A stretch of DNA of 64,000 nt from Alicyclobacillus kakegawensis NBRC 103104 (GTDB lineage Bacteria > Bacillota > Bacilli > Alicyclobacillales > Alicyclobacillaceae): the NCBI RefSeq assembly GCF_001552655.1, contig NZ_BCRP01000006.1:124001-188000 (forward strand), read 5' to 3'. Both the position numbers and the translations under genes were made by a program. The notes below the pieces were generated by a model. That model saw only the letters and a program-made list of their open reading frames with translations, searched no databases and was not told the DNA's origin. This document shows, in pieces, positions 52,182 through 61,068 of the stretch. Each line of letters starts with the position of its first letter. Position 1 is the stretch's first letter.

Positions 52182-54182
52182 TCAAGCAGAGGCCGACTCG
52201 GACAGCTCGACAATCATGTCCCGCAGCTCGGCCGCCCGCTCGAACTGCAACTCCTTGGCCGCCTGCTTCATCTCTTTTTCCAGTTTCTGAATCAGCGACT
52301 TGCGATCCCGCGGGGACATCCTCTGCGCCTGCTCGATGACGCTCACATACTCTGCCTTCTCTTCCGCGGCGCGCGTGGCCTCTATGACCTCCCGTACCGC
52401 CTTTTGTATCGTCTGCGGGGTGATGCCGTGCGCCTCGTTGTACGCCTGCTGCTTGCGGCGGCGGCGCTCCGTTTCTTCAATCGCCACCCGCATCGAATCT
52501 GTGACCTGGTCCGCATACATGATGACTTGGCCGTGCGCGTTGCGGGCTGCCCGCCCAATTGTCTGAATGAGCGACCGTTCGGCGCGCAGGAACCCTTCCT
52601 TGTCCGCGTCGAGGATGGCGACCAAGGCCACCTCCGGCAGGTCCAGTCCTTCCCGCAGGAGGTTGATGCCGACCAACACGTCAAATGTCCCCAACCGCAG
52701 TTCACGCAGGATTTTCATGCGTTCTATGGTCTTGATGTCCGAGTGCAGATAACGGACCTTGATCCCCAGTTCCTTGAGGTAGTCGGTTAGGTCCTCCGCC
52801 ATCTTCTTGGTCAATGTGGTCACCAGCACCCGCTCGTCGCGACGAATGCGGACGTTGATCTCGCCGACCAAATCGTCAATCTGTCCCTTGATGGGACGGA
52901 CAAAAACCTCCGGATCCAAAAGCCCGGTGGGACGAATGATCTGCTCGACCAACTGCTGCTGGTGTTCCAGCTCGTACGGCCCTGGCGTGGCGGAGACAAA
53001 GATCACCTGACCCAGCCGCTGCTCAAACTCTTCAAACGTCAGCGGGCGGTTGTCCGCCGCCGAAGGCAACCGAAACCCGTGCGAGATCAGCGTCTCCTTG
53101 CGCGTCCGGTCGCCACCGTACATCCCCCGCACCTGCGGCAGAGTGACATGCGATTCGTCAATCAGGGTCAAGAAATCTTTAGGAAAGTAATCAAGAAGGG
53201 TATGCGGCGGTTCTCCGGCCGCCCGTCCCTCCAGATGGCGCGAGTAGTTTTCGATCCCGGAGCAATAACCAATCTCCAGCATCATCTCGATGTCATAGTT
53301 GGTCCGTTGCTCCAACCGCTGCGCCTCCAGGAGCTTCCCCTCACCGCGCAGCTCTTCCAGCCGCTCGGCGAGTTCCCGGCGGATGCGCTCTATCGCCCGC
53401 TCCAGTCGCTCGCGCGAGGTCACGAAGTGCGACGCCGGGTAAATCCCGACGTGCTCCCGCACTCCCAGCACCTCGCCGGTCAACACGTCGATTTCGGTGA
53501 TGCGGTCGATCTCGTCGCCAAACAGCTCTACGCGAATCGCCTGCTCACCACGTGAAGCCGGAAAGATCTCCACTGTATCGCCGCGCACCCGGAACGTCCC
53601 GCGCGTAAAATTGATGTCGTTGCGCTCGTACTGCATGTCGACCAGCCGGCGCAGGATGTCGTCGCGGCTGCGCACCATGCCGGTACGCAGGGACAGTACA
53701 TGGCCACGATACTCGTCCGGATCGCCCAAGCCGTAAATGGCCGAGACACTGGCCACGACGATGACATCCCGCCGTTCCAGTAGAGACGCGGTCGCCGAGT
53801 GGCGCAGTTTGTCGATCTCGTCATTGATCTTCGCGTCCTTCTCGATGTACGTGTCGGTCGAAGGGATGTACGCCTCCGGCTGGTAATAATCGTAATAACT
53901 CACAAAGTACTCGACCGCATTATTGGGGAAAAACTCTTTGAACTCGGCCGCCAGTTGCGCGGCCAACGTTTTGTTATGGGCAATGACCAGGGTCGGCCGG
54001 TTGACCCTGGCAATGACGTTCGCCATGGTAAAGGTTTTGCCCGATCCGGTGACCCCGAGCAACGTCTGATACTTGAGATTGGACTCGAGTCCCTTGACCA
54101 GCTTATCAATGGCTTCCGGCTGGTCCCCCGTCGGACGATAGTCAGAGACCAGTTCAAACTGACCGTTGTCGATGGACAACAC
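52182..54182 (-). CDS. uvrB: Excinuclease ABC subunit B
   Basis: The 666-residue damage-verifying helicase shows Walker [13 protein letters not shown] (near residue 43), the beta-hairpin [20 protein letters not shown], motif [11 protein letters not shown], motif [11 protein letters not shown] and a C-terminal UVR motif ([20 protein letters not shown]) that contacts UvrC. Length is normal. A LexA box overlaps the -35 of its promoter. Confidence 0.97.
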   Translation of the reverse strand: MLSIDNGQFELVSDYRPTGDQPEAIDKLVKGLESNLKYQTLLGVTGSGKTFTMANVIARVNRPTLVIAHNKTLAAQLAAEFKEFFPNNAVEYFVSYYDYYQPEAYIPSTDTYIEKDAKINDEIDKLRHSATASLLERRDVIVVASVSAIYGLGDPDEYRGHVLSLRTGMVRSRDDILRRLVDMQYERNDINFTRGTFRVRGDTVEIFPASRGEQAIRVELFGDEIDRITEIDVLTGEVLGVREHVGIYPASHFVTSRERLERAIERIRRELAERLEELRGEGKLLEAQRLEQRTNYDIEMMLEIGYCSGIENYSRHLEGRAAGEPPHTLLDYFPKDFLTLIDESHVTLPQVRGMYGGDRTRKETLISHGFRLPSAADNRPLTFEEFEQRLGQVIFVSATPGPYELEHQQQLVEQIIRPTGLLDPEVFVRPIKGQIDDLVGEINVRIRRDERVLVTTLTKKMAEDLTDYLKELGIKVRYLHSDIKTIERMKILRELRLGTFDVLVGINLLREGLDLPEVALVAILDADKEGFLRAERSLIQTIGRAARNAHGQVIMYADQVTDSMRVAIEETERRRRKQQAYNEAHGITPQTIQKAVREVIEATRAAEEKAEYVSVIEQAQRMSPRDRKSLIQKLEKEMKQAAKELQFERAAELRDMIVELSESASA

Positions 54183-54279
54183 GGATCGCCCCTCTTGTCG
54201 GCGCCCACCACCCTCGTCAGGGCGCGGCCTGGTGCGCCGCGGTAACTACCGCGTCCGCAGACGCAGTGTGCTACCTTTT

Positions 54280-54314
54280 ATGTTACCATAACGGCAAAAA
54301 GGGAACAATTGTTC
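54280..54314 (-). promoter_or_regulatory. uvrBA promoter with LexA (SOS) operator
   Basis: GAACAATTGTTC (54303-54314) is a perfect palindrome with the GAAC-N4-GTTC form of the LexA operator. On the minus strand its second half provides the -35 TTGTTC, followed by 17 bases and TAACAT (54280-54285) with an extended TGG. Repressor binding would block the promoter. Confidence 0.75.
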
Positions 54315-54439
54315 TGATTCAGGGGCTCATCGATGTGTGGCCGCTCCAGAACAATGCGGGACGAGACGAAAGCGAACGCGAGTGACATCTTGTGGCGGCA
54401 ACTGGTGGGAGAGCGTAATACGGAATCGATCATCACGAC

Positions 54440-54479
54440 AAACTAATGTAGTTAGCTTAAAATGAATGCATATTAGTTT
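54440..54479 (+). promoter_or_regulatory. Inverted repeat before the MBL-TetR pair, candidate TetR operator
   Basis: AAACTAAT (54440-54447) and ATTAGTTT (54472-54479) are perfect inverted copies; a nested CTAA-N5-TTAG lies at the left arm. The position 80-120 bases before the first gene suits autoregulation by the TetR protein. No clear SigA promoter is visible. Confidence 0.4.
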
Positions 54480-54559
54480 TTGCTGGCCCAATGAAAGTGT
54501 TGGCATGACGGCACAAGTCAGCTAACCCAGGACCACGATCAAGGAGGGTAAACCTATCA

Positions 54560-55273
54560 ATGAGAATGACTTATTTCGGGAATTGCATCCAACTTACGTT
54601 TTACCCTGGCGTATTCCCAGTGAATTGCTACCTCGTCAAAGAGGCTGACGGACTAACTTTGATTGACACAGGACTTCCGTCGAGCGCCAAGGCCATTCGC
54701 ACGGCAGCTCAGAAGCTCGACATGCCGATCCTGCGGATCGCACTCACGCATGCCCACGGGGATCATGTTGGTTCCCTCGATACATTGCGCAAAGCTTCGC
54801 CTAACGCGGAAGTTATGATTTCAGTCCGCGATGCCCGACTGCTTCGTGGAGACACCAGTATTGATCCTAGCGAGCCGCAGGTTAAGGTCCGCGGTTCGGT
54901 GAGACCGTGTAAGACAAGTCCTACTCGCCTCCTCAATGCAGGAGACCGCATTGGTTCCCTTGAGGTGATTTCGTGCCCAGGACATACACCTGGTCATGTT
55001 GCCTTTTTCGATACAAGGGATAGAACTCTCATCGCAGGTGATGCGTTTCAGACACAGGGAGGAGTGGCAGTTTCGGGTACGGTACGACCACTATTCCCGT
55101 TTCCTGCACTTGCAACCTGGCACAAGCCTACAGCTCTAACCAGCGCGAAACACTTACGTCAATTGCGTCCGTCTCACTTAGCTGTGGGACATGGCAATAT
55201 ACTTGTTAATCCACTCGAAGCCATGGATGCCGCCATTAAGATGGCCGAACGCAAGTTGAAGGGGAAGATATAG
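54560..55273 (+). CDS. MBL-fold metallo-hydrolase
   Basis: The 237-residue protein has the metallo-beta-lactamase motif THAHGDHVGS (H64, H66, D68, H69), CPGHTPGHVAFF with a further His ligand, GDAFQTQGG and the late VGHGN His. The family includes lactonases, glyoxalase II and other hydrolases; the substrate is unknown. AGGAGGG lies 11 bases before the ATG. Base composition is visibly AT-richer than the flanking genes. It is followed after 2 bases by a TetR gene, probably its regulator. Confidence 0.85.
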   Translation: MRMTYFGNCIQLTFYPGVFPVNCYLVKEADGLTLIDTGLPSSAKAIRTAAQKLDMPILRIALTHAHGDHVGSLDTLRKASPNAEVMISVRDARLLRGDTSIDPSEPQVKVRGSVRPCKTSPTRLLNAGDRIGSLEVISCPGHTPGHVAFFDTRDRTLIAGDAFQTQGGVAVSGTVRPLFPFPALATWHKPTALTSAKHLRQLRPSHLAVGHGNILVNPLEAMDAAIKMAERKLKGKI

Positions 55274-55275
55274 AG

Positions 55276-55845
55276 ATGGTCGCTAGGGCTGGATTGGATA
55301 GAATGTCCGTCGTTCTCACCGCGGCTAGATTAGCCGATGAAGTTGGATTTGAAAATGTCACACTTGCGGCAGTGGCCTCGCGTCTTGGCGTACGCATTCC
55401 CTCACTGTACAATCATGTCAAAGGTTTACCGGGGCTGCGTCGGGAACTTGCCCTTTACGGCATACGTGAATTAAACAAGCGACTCCAAGGGGCCGCCATC
55501 GGCAAAGAGTCTGATAAGGCCATTGAATCAATGCTATATGCATACCGCTCATTTGTCAGGGAACGCCCCGGCCTTTACCAGGCAACTTTGCACGCGCCTG
55601 ATCCGCAAGACCGTGAGGTACAAGAGGCATCCCAAGCCATCATTGAAACGGTACTGACCGTGCTGGAGCCGTTTCATTTTAAATACGAGGACGCCCTACA
55701 CGTTGTCCGTGGCTTCCGTAGCGTCGCTCATGGTTTTGTATCGCTCGAAGCAGCGGGAGGCTTTGGGCTCTCTCTCGATACAGACGAGAGCTATCGTCGG
55801 CTGATATCCGTCTTTCTTCGCGGTTTACATTGCAGCTCACTTTAA
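55276..55845 (+). CDS. TetR-family regulator with WHG-type C-terminal domain
   Basis: The 189-residue protein has an N-terminal TetR helix-turn-helix (AARLADEVGFENVTLAAVASRLGVRIPSLYNHV in the first 50 residues). The C-terminal part (SMLYAYRSFVRERPGLYQ, VRGFRSVAHGFVSLEAAGGF) resembles the WHG subgroup. It is cotranscribed with the MBL gene and shares its lower GC content. Ligand and targets unknown. Confidence 0.85.
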   Translation: MVARAGLDRMSVVLTAARLADEVGFENVTLAAVASRLGVRIPSLYNHVKGLPGLRRELALYGIRELNKRLQGAAIGKESDKAIESMLYAYRSFVRERPGLYQATLHAPDPQDREVQEASQAIIETVLTVLEPFHFKYEDALHVVRGFRSVAHGFVSLEAAGGFGLSLDTDESYRRLISVFLRGLHCSSL

Positions 55846-55852
55846 CAAAACG

Positions 55853-55870
55853 AGCCGGGGGTTCCCGGCT
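55853..55870. terminator. Bidirectional hairpin between TetR and radical SAM genes
   Basis: AGCCGGG-GGTT-CCCGGCT is a perfect 7-base-pair stem. On the minus strand it is followed by CGTTTTG, so it may end the leftward radical SAM transcript as well as the rightward TetR transcript. Confidence 0.5.
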
Positions 55871-56041
55871 ACGGTATTCAAGTTGACGGGAACCTGTTAA
55901 AAGTGGAGTGACAGAAGCATCATCCCCCTGAGAGGCATACGTCTGTTTTTTTGGCATCAATTAGGAAATCGAGAATTTTCTGATACACGACATCCACCTC
56001 AACAGAACTGTTCCGAAAACGATGCTGCTCCCGAACGCACC

Positions 56042-57034
56042 TCAGATCGGCAGCACCAGCTGCCGGCTGGCCCCATCCGACCGTTTTGCCGCGGATGATG
56101 CCGTGCCGCCGACACCACTTTCTGCTGCCGCCGACGGAGCAGCTTCCACCATCCGCGGGGCATGCGAGTCCAGCCCAAACTCCGCCATCAGGGCGCGCGC
56201 TCGGCGCAGGACCGGATCGACATAGGCGGTTGGCGGGTAGGCCGTCCGATACAGCCGCTGATAGCGGGCCACTAGATGCGGGTAACGCTGGCGCAGAGTC
56301 TGCATGAACCACTGTTTTACCTCTGGGGTGAGACGGAGGATGGACGGCACTAAAAAACGAGCGTGCATAGCGGCTGCGGCTTCGACGACCGCCCGCAGTT
56401 GCGGCGTCGAATCGGTCAGATAGGGTACGATTGGTGCCAAAAACACACCTGCCGGGAGACCGTTTGCCGCCAACTCGCGTACGGCGGCCAAGCGCTTGTC
56501 CGGCGCTGGCGTGGCCGGCTCAAGATTTCGCCAGACCTGCTTGTCCAGGGTGTGCACGCTGATGTTGATAGAGTGCAAGCGCATCCTCTGCAGGATGTCG
56601 AGGTCTCGAAGGATGAGCGGAGAGCGAGTCGTGATGGAGGTGGGCACCTGGTATTCCGCGAGCACCTCCAGGCACTGCCGCGTGACTCGGCGCTTGGCCT
56701 CAATCGGTTGATATGGGTCTGTGGCGGTGCCGATGGTCACCAGCCCAATGTCAGCCGCCAGGCACTGCAAGTCGCCCCCGCACCGGCGCAGCTTGCGCTC
56801 CAGCTGATCCGCCAAGGCGTCGGCGGCGTTTGCCTTCACCAGAACGTTTCTGCGGAACGTGTCGTCGGCCCCCATGCCCAGGTACGTATGCGTCACACGC
56901 GCGTAGCAGAAACTGCATCCGTGCGAACAGCCCCGGTACGGGTTGATGGACCAATGAAACGGCATGCTGGGGGCGTTCACCCGATTCATCGCCTGTTTTG
57001 TCAAAACGTCTTGGTATGTCGGCGGCTGACGCAC
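56042..57034 (-). CDS. Radical SAM protein of the SplB-like/COG1533 group
   Basis: The 330-residue protein has the radical SAM cluster CSHGCSFCYA (C-x3-C-x2-C, residues 36-43) after the conserved WSINPYRG. It then has GTATDPYQPIEA and TTRSPLILRDLD, typical of the Rv2578c/COG1533 group annotated as DNA-repair-photolyase-like. Substrate is unproven. GTG at 57034 has AGGAGG 6 bases upstream; a GTG two codons earlier is possible. A LexA-type box and a good promoter precede it, supporting a DNA-damage role. Confidence 0.82.
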   Translation of the reverse strand: MRQPPTYQDVLTKQAMNRVNAPSMPFHWSINPYRGCSHGCSFCYARVTHTYLGMGADDTFRRNVLVKANAADALADQLERKLRRCGGDLQCLAADIGLVTIGTATDPYQPIEAKRRVTRQCLEVLAEYQVPTSITTRSPLILRDLDILQRMRLHSINISVHTLDKQVWRNLEPATPAPDKRLAAVRELAANGLPAGVFLAPIVPYLTDSTPQLRAVVEAAAAMHARFLVPSILRLTPEVKQWFMQTLRQRYPHLVARYQRLYRTAYPPTAYVDPVLRRARALMAEFGLDSHAPRMVEAAPSAAAESGVGGTASSAAKRSDGASRQLVLPI

Positions 57035-57110
57035 TGGCACCCTCCTCCGTCACGGACCACCCACGTGAACTGTCGCGGTTTACGAATCGCACTTTGGGAA
57101 TCCATGACTT

Positions 57111-57161
57111 CGAACGTATGTTCCCATACGTCCATTATACCCTGGCCGGGCGCGTTTGCAA
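57111..57161 (-). promoter_or_regulatory. Promoter with LexA-type box for the radical SAM gene
   Basis: Minus-strand TTGCAA (57156-57161), 16 bases, TATAAT (57134-57139). Just downstream lies CGAACGTATGTTCC (57111-57124, plus-strand reading), which fits CGAACRNRYGTTYG at all but the last base. Binding would cover the transcription start. Confidence 0.65.
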
Positions 57162-57286
57162 TCGTTTCTCCCTCTGTGCAAGAACGCCACACGGTCTACG
57201 CATTCTCCAGAAGGGCGGATTTTCGCACATGTCAGCAGCGGATGCGTTCCACGCTGCGGTGCGATATCCCTGCTGGAACACCAACA

Positions 57287-57316
57287 GGGGCTGGATCGTA
57301 CGCACGATCCAGCCCC
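57287..57316 (-). terminator. 13-bp hairpin after the ROK kinase gene
   Basis: GGGGCTGGATCGT and ACGATCCAGCCCC form a perfect 13-base-pair stem with loop ACGC, 21 bases beyond the ROK stop. The tail on the minus strand (TGTTGGTGTT) is only moderately T-rich. Confidence 0.6.
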
Positions 57317-57337
57317 CGCAAAACAAAACCGCGCATT

Positions 57338-58255
57338 CTATGCCTGCTCCCGTGCCAGCCAGGGCAGCGCCGCGGCGCCGATGACACCGGCCTTTGCGCC
57401 CAGCTGGGCTGGTACAATCGGCACGTCCATCCCGTAGCTCCTACGGAAATAGTTGCTCCCCAGCGCCTGCAGCAGCGCTGCAAACAAAGGCTGCCCGATG
57501 CGGGCCACCCCCCCGCCAATGACAATCAAGTCGGGGTCGTACAGATTGACGATGTTCACCAGGCCGATGCCCAGATAGTAAAACGCTGTGTCGAGAACCT
57601 GTTGTGCCTTGTTGTCCCCGCGCATCGCCAGTTCAGCCACCTGCTCCGCCGTCAGGGCCCGCCCGAACGCCTCGCTCGCCATGCGGGCAATGGCTGTTCC
57701 CGACGCCACAGCCTCCAGGCATCCGCGGTTCCCGCAGTTGCAGCGGGCGCCGTCCGGATCGACAATCATGTGGCCAATCTCGGCAAACCCGCCGGCGGCC
57801 CCCTGGCGCACCTGCCCGTCGATCACCACGCCGCCGCCGATACCGGTGCTGACAGTGATGTACACCATCTGCAAGCTGCCCTGGCCGGCCCCAAAGCGGT
57901 GCTCAGCAACCGCAGCCGCGTTGGCGTCGTTCTCCAGGTACACGGGAAGGCCATACACCTCATGCAGCTCGTCCCGCAGCGGGATCTGGTCCCATCCCGG
58001 CAGGTTGGGCGGACCCAACACCATGCCGGTGTGCGGGTTGAGAGGCCCGGGAGCCCCGATACCGATGCCGATGACATTGGCGCGACCCACCCGGTCCAGC
58101 ATTCTATCGATGGTATCGCGCATACGTCGGATGACGGCATCCGGACCGTCCGCCGCCATCGTCGGCAGCTCCAGTGTGTGCTGCAGGGTGCCCTGTTCGT
58201 CGAGAACCCCGGTCAAGATTTTGGTGCCGCCCAGGTCAACGCCAATACTGTACAC
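57338..58255 (-). CDS. ROK-family sugar kinase
   Basis: The 305-residue protein has the ATP motif GVDLGGTKILTGVLDEQG, LENDANAAAVAEHRFGAG, and the zinc site CNCGNRGCLEAVASG. GTG at 58255 has GGAGG 10 bases upstream; the longer frame is rejected. It lies 49 bases after the beta-mannosidase gene and may phosphorylate the released mannose or glucose. It is distinct from glcK at 27227-28159. Specificity cannot be told from sequence alone. Confidence 0.87.
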   Translation of the reverse strand: MYSIGVDLGGTKILTGVLDEQGTLQHTLELPTMAADGPDAVIRRMRDTIDRMLDRVGRANVIGIGIGAPGPLNPHTGMVLGPPNLPGWDQIPLRDELHEVYGLPVYLENDANAAAVAEHRFGAGQGSLQMVYITVSTGIGGGVVIDGQVRQGAAGGFAEIGHMIVDPDGARCNCGNRGCLEAVASGTAIARMASEAFGRALTAEQVAELAMRGDNKAQQVLDTAFYYLGIGLVNIVNLYDPDLIVIGGGVARIGQPLFAALLQALGSNYFRRSYGMDVPIVPAQLGAKAGVIGAAALPWLAREQA

Positions 58256-58304
58256 GGCGGGTGTTCCTCCATTTCTCAGCGCTGTCGGCGCGCCCGCCGT
58301 GCGC

Positions 58305-60767
58305 TCATTCGTGATCGTACGTATCATATAGGCTCGTTACCTGCAAAGCCTGCGCAAACTCGTCGCGCGACAACGGTCGCGACAGGGACGACTTGGCTAC
58401 CGTGATTGTACGCGGCGCATCGGCCGACAGGTCAAAAAAGTTGTCGCTGAACACCGCGTCCGCGCCAGACAAATCGAGCGCCACGTACTTGGCGTACGCC
58501 TGCGCCGAAACGCGCACCACAAAGGCGTCACCCGCGTCCTCCACCGCGACGGACAGGCGCGGATTGACAAATTCGAAGTGTTTGGCCGGCGCCAAAAGCA
58601 GCGTGCCCTGACGCACCCCGTCGCCAGTCTCGAAGCTGTATTCGAGATAGGTGCGGCGCCGCACGTCCATGTCCGCGCACACATCGGACACATCGAGGTC
58701 GATGACCTTTTGCGGCAAAAGCGCCGGCACTCTGACCACCTGTTCGCCGGCGCGCAAAACCTGCGACTGGGCGTCGCAGAGCCGCCAGCGCACTGTGCCG
58801 GTGACCTCCTGCAAGCGGTCGTTCGTCAACCACAGCGCCACCTGGCTGCCGTCTTCGCAGGCCGAGATGAGAAGCGGATCGAAAAAGCGCTTGGCGAAGT
58901 AGTGCAGCGCCTTCCACCGTCCATAATAATCGATGCTGGACCAAGAAGCGACCGGCCAGCAGTCGTTGAGCTGCCAATAGATGGCCCCCATGCAGCGCCC
59001 GCGGTGGCGGCGCCAGTGCTCGACCCCGTACTTGATGGCTTCCGCCTGCAGGATTTGGGACGTGTACACAAGCGCAGGCAGGTCCTTTGGATAGCGGAAG
59101 TTCTCGGCCAGGTAGTATAAAATCTTGCCGTTGGCCGATCCGTTCTTCTGGTGATTCTCCATCACATACGAGAAGACGTTGCGGTCCTCGGGCTCGGTGA
59201 AGGTCTCTATCGTCTTGATGGACGGAAAGGACTGAAATCCAAACTCCGAGCAGAAACGGAAGTGGAACTTCCGGTACTCCGTGAACGGCTTGAGCCCGTG
59301 CCAAACATCCCAGTAGTGGACGTCGCCGCGGTTCTCGTCGTTCGGGTTGTCAAAGCCGCCCCCCGACGACGGCGATGCCGGCCAGTAAGCCACCTGCGGC
59401 GCTTCCTGGCACGCCACCTGCGCCAACACCTGCTCAAACATCTTCAGGTAGTCCTGGCGCAGGTCGTCGGGCTTCGGGAATTGCCAGTCCGCCCAAGCCA
59501 CCTCCATCTCGTTGTTGCCGCAGAGCAGCCCCAGGCTGGCGCGGTGGCGCAGCCGGCGCAGGTTGTCGACGGCCTCCTGGCGGATGTTGTCTTCAAACTC
59601 AGGCGTCAGCCGGTAGACACCGCAGGCAAACATGAAATCCTGCCACACCACGATCCCCAACTCGTCGCACAGGTCGTAGAAGTAGTCCTCCGGATACAGA
59701 CCGCCGCCCCACACACGGACGAAGTTGAAATGGGCCGCCACACAATCTTCGAGCAGCCGCCGGGTTTTCTCCCGGCTGCGCCGGGCCAACAGGTTGTCTT
59801 CCGGGATGTAGTTGGCTCCGCAAGCGAAGATGCGCACCCCGTTGACCTCAAACAGGAACGATTCTCCCCACTCGTCCGGTTCCCGCACCAAGCGCAAAGT
59901 GCGCAGCCCGATACGAAACGACCGCGCGTCCCACGTCTGACCGGCCGCTTGGAGACGCACCTCCACCTGGTACAGAGGCTGCTTCCCGTAGCCATTCGGC
60001 CACCACAGCTCCGGGTTGCCGATCTCGACCGCAAGCGCGTTGCGCCCGCGCGCCGCGGATTGGTGTGCGCGCTGGACGTGGCCGTCCGGTGCGGTGACCT
60101 CCACCACCAGTTCCAACGAAGCGTCCTGCCAGGCCTCGACGTCCGCCAAGACGTCCAGCCGTACACGACCGTCCGAGTGGCGCTGGTCGACACGCACATC
60201 GGCAATTCGGCCGACCCGGTAGGCGCGCAGAAAGATGTCGCGCCAGATTCCCAAATCGGGAATTTTAGGACCCCAATCCCATCCGAACATGTAGTGCCCT
60301 TTGCGCACATGCGGAAAGCCCTCGACCGAATCGCCGGGTCCCCAGAGTGGATCCCGCGCGTTGGCCTCCAAGATGTAGTTGAGGGCCGAACGAAAGACGA
60401 TGCGAATGTGGTTCTGCCCGGGATGCAGCAGATGCTTCACATCGAACTCATACGTCCGGTGCATATTATCGGTGTGCGCAACATGCTGACCATTGACCTC
60501 AATGTCCGCCAGCGTATCGAGACCCAGGCAGGTCAACAGCACCCTGTCGGCGGCGAGCAGCTGCTCATCCACCTGGAAGTCCCGCTCGTACTCGTAGTCC
60601 TGATTCGCCACGTCGAAAACGCGCAGCTCGTTGTCGCGATAGAATGGGTCGGGAATGCGGCCCGCGCGCAGCAGGTCCAAATACACGGACCCCGGCACCT
60701 GAGCTGGGATCCACTCCGTTGCATTCACAGCCTTCATGCGCCACTTGCCATTCAGATCTATGATCAC
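58305..60767 (-). CDS. Glycoside hydrolase family 2, beta-mannosidase type
   Basis: The 820-residue enzyme has the GH2 layout: jelly-roll (LNGKWRMKA onward), immunoglobulin-like domain and TIM barrel. GWDWGPKIPDLGIW is typical of beta-mannosidases. The acid/base Glu is in LLCGNNEMEVAW (E420) and the nucleophile in FCSEFGFQS (E508). No signal peptide, so it acts on imported manno-oligosaccharides. GTG at 60767 has AGGGGG 7 bases upstream; longer starts are possible. It forms an operon with the ROK kinase. A cre-like site lies about 140 bases upstream. Confidence 0.87.
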   Translation of the reverse strand: MIIDLNGKWRMKAVNATEWIPAQVPGSVYLDLLRAGRIPDPFYRDNELRVFDVANQDYEYERDFQVDEQLLAADRVLLTCLGLDTLADIEVNGQHVAHTDNMHRTYEFDVKHLLHPGQNHIRIVFRSALNYILEANARDPLWGPGDSVEGFPHVRKGHYMFGWDWGPKIPDLGIWRDIFLRAYRVGRIADVRVDQRHSDGRVRLDVLADVEAWQDASLELVVEVTAPDGHVQRAHQSAARGRNALAVEIGNPELWWPNGYGKQPLYQVEVRLQAAGQTWDARSFRIGLRTLRLVREPDEWGESFLFEVNGVRIFACGANYIPEDNLLARRSREKTRRLLEDCVAAHFNFVRVWGGGLYPEDYFYDLCDELGIVVWQDFMFACGVYRLTPEFEDNIRQEAVDNLRRLRHRASLGLLCGNNEMEVAWADWQFPKPDDLRQDYLKMFEQVLAQVACQEAPQVAYWPASPSSGGGFDNPNDENRGDVHYWDVWHGLKPFTEYRKFHFRFCSEFGFQSFPSIKTIETFTEPEDRNVFSYVMENHQKNGSANGKILYYLAENFRYPKDLPALVYTSQILQAEAIKYGVEHWRRHRGRCMGAIYWQLNDCWPVASWSSIDYYGRWKALHYFAKRFFDPLLISACEDGSQVALWLTNDRLQEVTGTVRWRLCDAQSQVLRAGEQVVRVPALLPQKVIDLDVSDVCADMDVRRRTYLEYSFETGDGVRQGTLLLAPAKHFEFVNPRLSVAVEDAGDAFVVRVSAQAYAKYVALDLSGADAVFSDNFFDLSADAPRTITVAKSSLSRPLSRDEFAQALQVTSLYDTYDHE

Positions 60768-60906
60768 ACGATGTCCCCCTATTCCGTATGCACCCATCCG
60801 TACACAACGAGCTTCCCCGCTGCTCATCCAGATGCCACCTTGGCCGCGTAGCGCTCACGAATGCACTCCGCTTCTGGTGTCGCCCACGCGCCTGACCACA
60901 CTCTAT

Positions 60907-60920
60907 CGAAATCGCTTACA
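60907..60920 (-). promoter_or_regulatory. cre-like site upstream of the beta-mannosidase operon
   Basis: Minus-strand TGTAAGCGATTTCG fits TGWAANCGNTNWCA except for the last base. The remaining bases of 60768-61068 show no gene and no strong promoter that I can support. Confidence 0.45.
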
Positions 60921-61068
60921 GGCGAACATGGATTGAATTGAGATTTATGGCGCTTCTATCACCAATACAGACGCCGTTTGCATAACAAAAAACGAATGGA
61001 AACAAGCCCAAACGATTGACATTCCGTGCAAGTATAGTCATCGTGCGTGTTCCATCCAGAGGATCCCT

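Noticed and set aside
59151..60851. A 566-codon plus-strand frame opposite the beta-mannosidase gene
   Set aside because: It is a composition artefact; catalytic residues of GH2 are all on the minus strand.
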